Notes under the pieces: generated by a model | Databases searched by the model: none | Seen by the model: only the letters and a program-made list of their open reading frames with translations | Told to the model about the DNA's origin: nothing | Made by a program: the position numbers and the translations under genes | NCBI RefSeq assembly: GCF_020535405.1 | Contig: NZ_CP085036.1 | Span: 744,001-808,000, forward strand | Source of the DNA: Antiquaquibacter oligotrophicus | GTDB taxonomy: Bacteria > Actinomycetota > Actinomycetes > Actinomycetales > Microbacteriaceae | DNA length: 64,000 nt | Reading direction: 5' to 3' | Part shown: piece after piece, positions 61,091 to 64,000 of the stretch | How positions within the stretch are numbered: the stretch's first letter is position 1 | Layout: every line of letters starts with the position of its first letter

Positions 61091-62086
61091 CTAGGCCTTC
61101 GAGCCAGTGGACGCCGAGGCGTTCGACTCGTACGACGTGTTCGTCGACTCGAAGAAGTTCACGAGCTGGAGGGTGTCGTTGGCTGCCGCCATCCACTTCG
61201 CCGGGTTGGTGACGTTGTAGTGCGCCTCGAACCCGAGCTCCTCGAGGCGACGATCGGCGAGGTACTTGACGTACTGGTTGATGTACGTCGCGTTGAGGCC
61301 GAGGATGCCGTTCGGGAGCAGGTCGTGGTTGTACGCCTCCTCCATTTCGACGGCATCGAGAATCATCTGCTTGATCTCGAGCGCGAACTCCTCGGTCTGA
61401 AGGTCGGGGTTCTCCTCGAGCACCGTGAGGATGAGGTTGATGCCGAACTTGAGGTGCAGACTCTCGTCGCGCACCACCCAGTCCATGAGCGAACCGAAGT
61501 TGCGCAGCAGGTTGCGCTGGCGGAAGCTCAGCGCGACCATGAAGCCCGAGTAGAACCAAACACCTTCGAGGATCACGTTGTAGGCGACGAGGTTGCGGAT
61601 GAAGTCCTTTTTGCCCTCGGTCGTCGTGATGTCGAGCGTCTGCTCCGTCATACGACGGATGTACTTGACCTCAAACTCCTCCTTGCGCGCCATCGAGGGA
61701 ATGTCGACGTGGGCGTTGTAGGCCTCGTCACGATCGATGGGGAAGGTCTCGAGCACGTACTCGAAGCTCATGCAGTGGTTGGCTTCCTCCCACATCTGCT
61801 TCGCGAGGTAGAGGGTCGCCTCCGCGGCGTTGACGTACGGGTAGACACCAAACGCGAGGGCCTTGTTGACGAGGAGCTCGTTCGGGTTGAAGTAGCTCAT
61901 GAGGAAGGTCACCGCGTGGCGCTCCTCATCCGTCATCTTCTTGAAGTCCGCGATGTCCTCACCGAGTTGAATCTCGTTGGGGAACCACGTGTTCGCGACG
62001 GCCTGGTCGTACAGGTCCATTGCCCACTGGTAGCGGATCGGCTTGAGCAGAAGGCCTTCCTGGAGGCCCGTTCCTAGAATTCCCAT
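61091..62086 (-). CDS. nrdB: Class I ribonucleotide reductase beta subunit (subclass Ic-like)
   Basis: This 331-residue ferritin-like R2 protein generates the oxidising equivalent for NDP reduction. The six metal ligands are Glu70, Glu101, His104, Glu174, Glu208 and His211. The position of the radical Tyr is Phe108. All seven keep a constant offset of 19 from the Chlamydia trachomatis Ic protein (Glu89, Glu120, His123, Phe127, Glu193, Glu227, His230), which uses a Mn/Fe cofactor. The first ligand is Glu, not Asp, as in that subclass. The ATG at 62086 follows nrdA by 84 bases. Radical-transfer Tyr candidates are near the C-terminus (NTSYESN). Confidence 0.95.
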   Translation of the reverse strand: MGILGTGLQEGLLLKPIRYQWAMDLYDQAVANTWFPNEIQLGEDIADFKKMTDEERHAVTFLMSYFNPNELLVNKALAFGVYPYVNAAEATLYLAKQMWEEANHCMSFEYVLETFPIDRDEAYNAHVDIPSMARKEEFEVKYIRRMTEQTLDITTTEGKKDFIRNLVAYNVILEGVWFYSGFMVALSFRQRNLLRNFGSLMDWVVRDESLHLKFGINLILTVLEENPDLQTEEFALEIKQMILDAVEMEEAYNHDLLPNGILGLNATYINQYVKYLADRRLEELGFEAHYNVTNPAKWMAAANDTLQLVNFFESTNTSYESNASASTGSKA

Positions 62087-62170
62087 GTCTTCTTCCCGCC
62101 TACTGGCAGCTGTCGCATTGAAGGTCGTCCATCGGATCGACCGGAACGTCGTATTCGGCTACCCGATCCA

Positions 62171-64000
62171 TCACGCACCTGCCTTCGGGGCGAGTCCGCC
62201 GAAGCCGCGGCGCGCAGGCGCAGCGGGGGCGGCGGAACCGGCGGATGCCTCGGCCGGGGCCGACTTCGAGGCGACGAGCTCCTCGGTCTTGTTGACCTTG
62301 ACCGTGGACTGCTCCGCCGTGTGGCGGGGCTTCATGTGCAGGTAGTACGTCGTCTTCACGCCGCGCTCCCAGGCACCGAAGTAGATGTCCATCATGTCGC
62401 CGAGGTCACGCGTCTCGAGGTACATGTTGCGGCTGATCGCCTGGTCGATCCACTTCTGGGCGCGAGCGGCCACCTCGAGGAATGCGTACGGCGAGAGCTG
62501 GAAGCTCGTCTTGTACACAGCCTTGAGGTCATCCGGGATTGCCGCGATGTTCTGGATGTCGCCCTGGCTGCGCAGGATCGCCTCGCGCGTCGACTCCCAG
62601 ATGCCACGCTTCTGCAGGTCGGCAACGAGGTTGCGGTTCACCTCGAGGAACTTGCCGTTCGAGGTCGCGCGGCTGAAGATCTGCGAGAACTGCGGGTCGA
62701 GGCCGGGTGTGGTGCCAGCGACGAGGCCGATGGATGCCGTCGGTGCGATGGCCATGAGTGTGGCGTTGCGCATGCCACCCTTGACCTTCTCGCGCAGCGC
62801 ATCCCAGTCGAGACGCGTTGTGCGGTTGACCTTGATCTGCATGCCGCGGTCCTGCTCTGTGAGCGCGATCGAGTCGATCGGCACAAGACCCTGCGACCAG
62901 CGGCTGCCCTCGAAGTTGTTGTAGGCGCCACGCTCCTTGGCGAGTTCGGTGGATGCGTCGATCGCGGCGTACGAGACGTGCTCCATGATCTCGTCGATGA
63001 GGTCGTACGCCTCTTCGCTCTCGTAGGAGTGGCCGAGCTTTTCGATGATGTCGGTGAAGCCCATGACACCGAGGCCCACGGCACGGTTCTCCTGGTTGGA
63101 GAAGTCCGCCTCCTTCACGCTCGAGCGGGTGATGTCGATGAGGTTGTCGAGCTGGCGCACCGCGAGGCGTGCCGACTCCTCGATCTTGCCGAAGTCCACC
63201 CGAACAGCGCCCGTTGCCGGGTCGGTGATGAGGTGCTGCGAGAGGTTGATCGATGCGAGGTTGCAGACGGAAACGTTGTCCTCGTCCTGCGGAAGCGTGA
63301 TCTCGGTGCAGAGGTTCGAGAGGTGGATCGTTCCCGTGTTGTTGTTGAGGGCACGGTTGTTGATCGTGTCCTTCCAGGTGAGCCACGGGTGGCTCGTGGT
63401 CTGGAGGGAGATGAGGATCGACTTGAACTGCTCACGAGCGGAGATCTTCTTGAACATCCGCATCTCGCCGGCCTCGGCCTTGGCGACGTACTCGGTGTAG
63501 CGAGCCGAGAACTCCTTGCCGTAGAGCTCGTTGAGGTCGCTCACCTCGAGCGGGTCGAAGAGGTACCAGTCGTCGTCGTTCTGCACACGCTTCATGAACT
63601 CGTCGGAGATCCAGACGGCCGTGTTGGCCGTGCGGGTGCGACGGTAGGGGTCACCCGAGTTGTTGCGCAGCTCGAGGAACTCGGGGAAGTCGAGGTGCCA
63701 GTTCTCCATGTAGAAGCACAGGGCACCGAACTTCTTGCCACCGCGGCTGACGGCGCGCAGGATCGAGTCGATCGTGTGCATGAAGGGGATCGGACCGGTC
63801 GACGTGGTGTTGTTCGAGCGGATGGGCGAGCCCTGCGCACGAAGCTTGGTCACCGAGAGGCCGATGCCGCCGGTGCCCTTGGTGAGCCACATGACATCGC
63901 GTGTGGTCTTTGCGATGTGCTCCATGTCGTCCTGCATCTCCATGACGAAGCAGTTCGCGAGCTGCGGGTAGATGGTGCCGGCGTTGACGAGGGTAGAACC
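62171..64000 (-). CDS. nrdA: Class I ribonucleotide reductase alpha subunit (5' part beyond the window)
   Basis: About the last 610 residues of the catalytic subunit are present. The frame continues past position 64000, with TLVNAGTIYPQLANCFV just inside the edge, carrying the first redox cysteine. The catalytic NLCTEITLP loop has the thiyl-radical Cys with Asn and Glu neighbours. ERGVKTTYYLHMKPRH lies near the end. The C-terminal tail is Ala/Gly/Pro-rich and has no Cys pair, although most class I subunits end with two cysteines that shuttle electrons from thioredoxin. It is upstream of nrdB on the same strand, 84 bases apart. Confidence 0.93.
   Translation of the reverse strand, partial: GSTLVNAGTIYPQLANCFVMEMQDDMEHIAKTTRDVMWLTKGTGGIGLSVTKLRAQGSPIRSNNTTSTGPIPFMHTIDSILRAVSRGGKKFGALCFYMENWHLDFPEFLELRNNSGDPYRRTRTANTAVWISDEFMKRVQNDDDWYLFDPLEVSDLNELYGKEFSARYTEYVAKAEAGEMRMFKKISAREQFKSILISLQTTSHPWLTWKDTINNRALNNNTGTIHLSNLCTEITLPQDEDNVSVCNLASINLSQHLITDPATGAVRVDFGKIEESARLAVRQLDNLIDITRSSVKEADFSNQENRAVGLGVMGFTDIIEKLGHSYESEEAYDLIDEIMEHVSYAAIDASTELAKERGAYNNFEGSRWSQGLVPIDSIALTEQDRGMQIKVNRTTRLDWDALREKVKGGMRNATLMAIAPTASIGLVAGTTPGLDPQFSQIFSRATSNGKFLEVNRNLVADLQKRGIWESTREAILRSQGDIQNIAAIPDDLKAVYKTSFQLSPYAFLEVAARAQKWIDQAISRNMYLETRDLGDMMDIYFGAWERGVKTTYYLHMKPRHTAEQSTVKVNKTEELVASKSAPAEASAGSAAPAAPARRGFGGLAPKAGA

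Overview
The window is a 64 kb chromosomal stretch from a high-GC Gram-positive actinobacterium. The family is probably Microbacteriaceae, but that is an inference. It rests on the very high GC content, frequent GTG starts, many 4-bp ATGA/GTGA gene overlaps, class-E-type (LAxTG) sorting signals, Thr-Pro-rich surface proteins, a prpDBC operon, and a housekeeping backbone typical of actinobacteria (metG-tatD-rsmA-ispE ... ABC-F ... tRNA-Gln-glmU-prs). No integrase, transposase, phage gene or CRISPR array was seen. Genes are dense: no stretch over 300 bases lacks a gene. The longest gap (50045-50269, 225 bases) is covered by its own entry.

Layout, left to right. Positions 1-5.7 kb hold a truncated membrane-anchored protein, a fadD-type acyl-CoA ligase coupled to prs, a VapBC toxin-antitoxin pair with its own palindromic operator wedged between prs and glmU, glmU, a DUF1622 membrane protein and tRNA-Gln. 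From 5.9 to 16.3 kb is an accessory block: a MarR regulator, a TMEM175-like channel, two related cytochromes P450, a CmtR-like sensor with a CDF metal exporter, and a lipid-type biosynthetic set. That set comprises an OleD-like dehydrogenase, an OleC-like ligase, a P450 and a GT2 glycosyltransferase, all in 4-bp overlaps, plus an OleA-like condensing enzyme beyond a sortase-anchored protein. No OleB is present. This is the strongest candidate for an undescribed pathway.

From 16.3 to 25.2 kb are an ABC-F ATPase, a MOSC protein, an alpha/beta hydrolase divergent from a TetR regulator with two matching operators, and a five-helix molybdoenzyme with an internal Tat motif. There follows a three-gene amino-sugar/phosphoglycosyltransferase cassette with a 56-nt hairpin repeat at each end. 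From 25.2 to 30.5 kb is housekeeping (ispE, rsmA, tatD, metG, rsmI). From 30.5 to 43.1 kb come a protein O-mannosyltransferase next to a 1367-residue Ig-like surface protein with a Thr-Pro linker, sulfur metabolism genes (metY, CoA-binding protein, sulfurtransferase), and a coupled polysaccharide synthase plus GH18-like protein behind a 5' hairpin.

From 43.1 to 64 kb are a DUF255 protein, an MBL-fold hydrolase, an aldo/keto reductase, the methylcitrate operon prpDBC, and a MarR/EamA divergent pair whose operator overlaps the transporter start. Next come hrpA, a LAETG-anchored beta-propeller protein behind a Fur-family-like box, a CitE-like lyase, another Thr-Pro-rich surface protein, a quinone-reductase-like enzyme, a GNAT acetyltransferase with a puzzling start, and a class I ribonucleotide reductase (nrdB, then nrdA running off the window). 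The nrdB metal ligands and the Phe at the radical position match subclass Ic.
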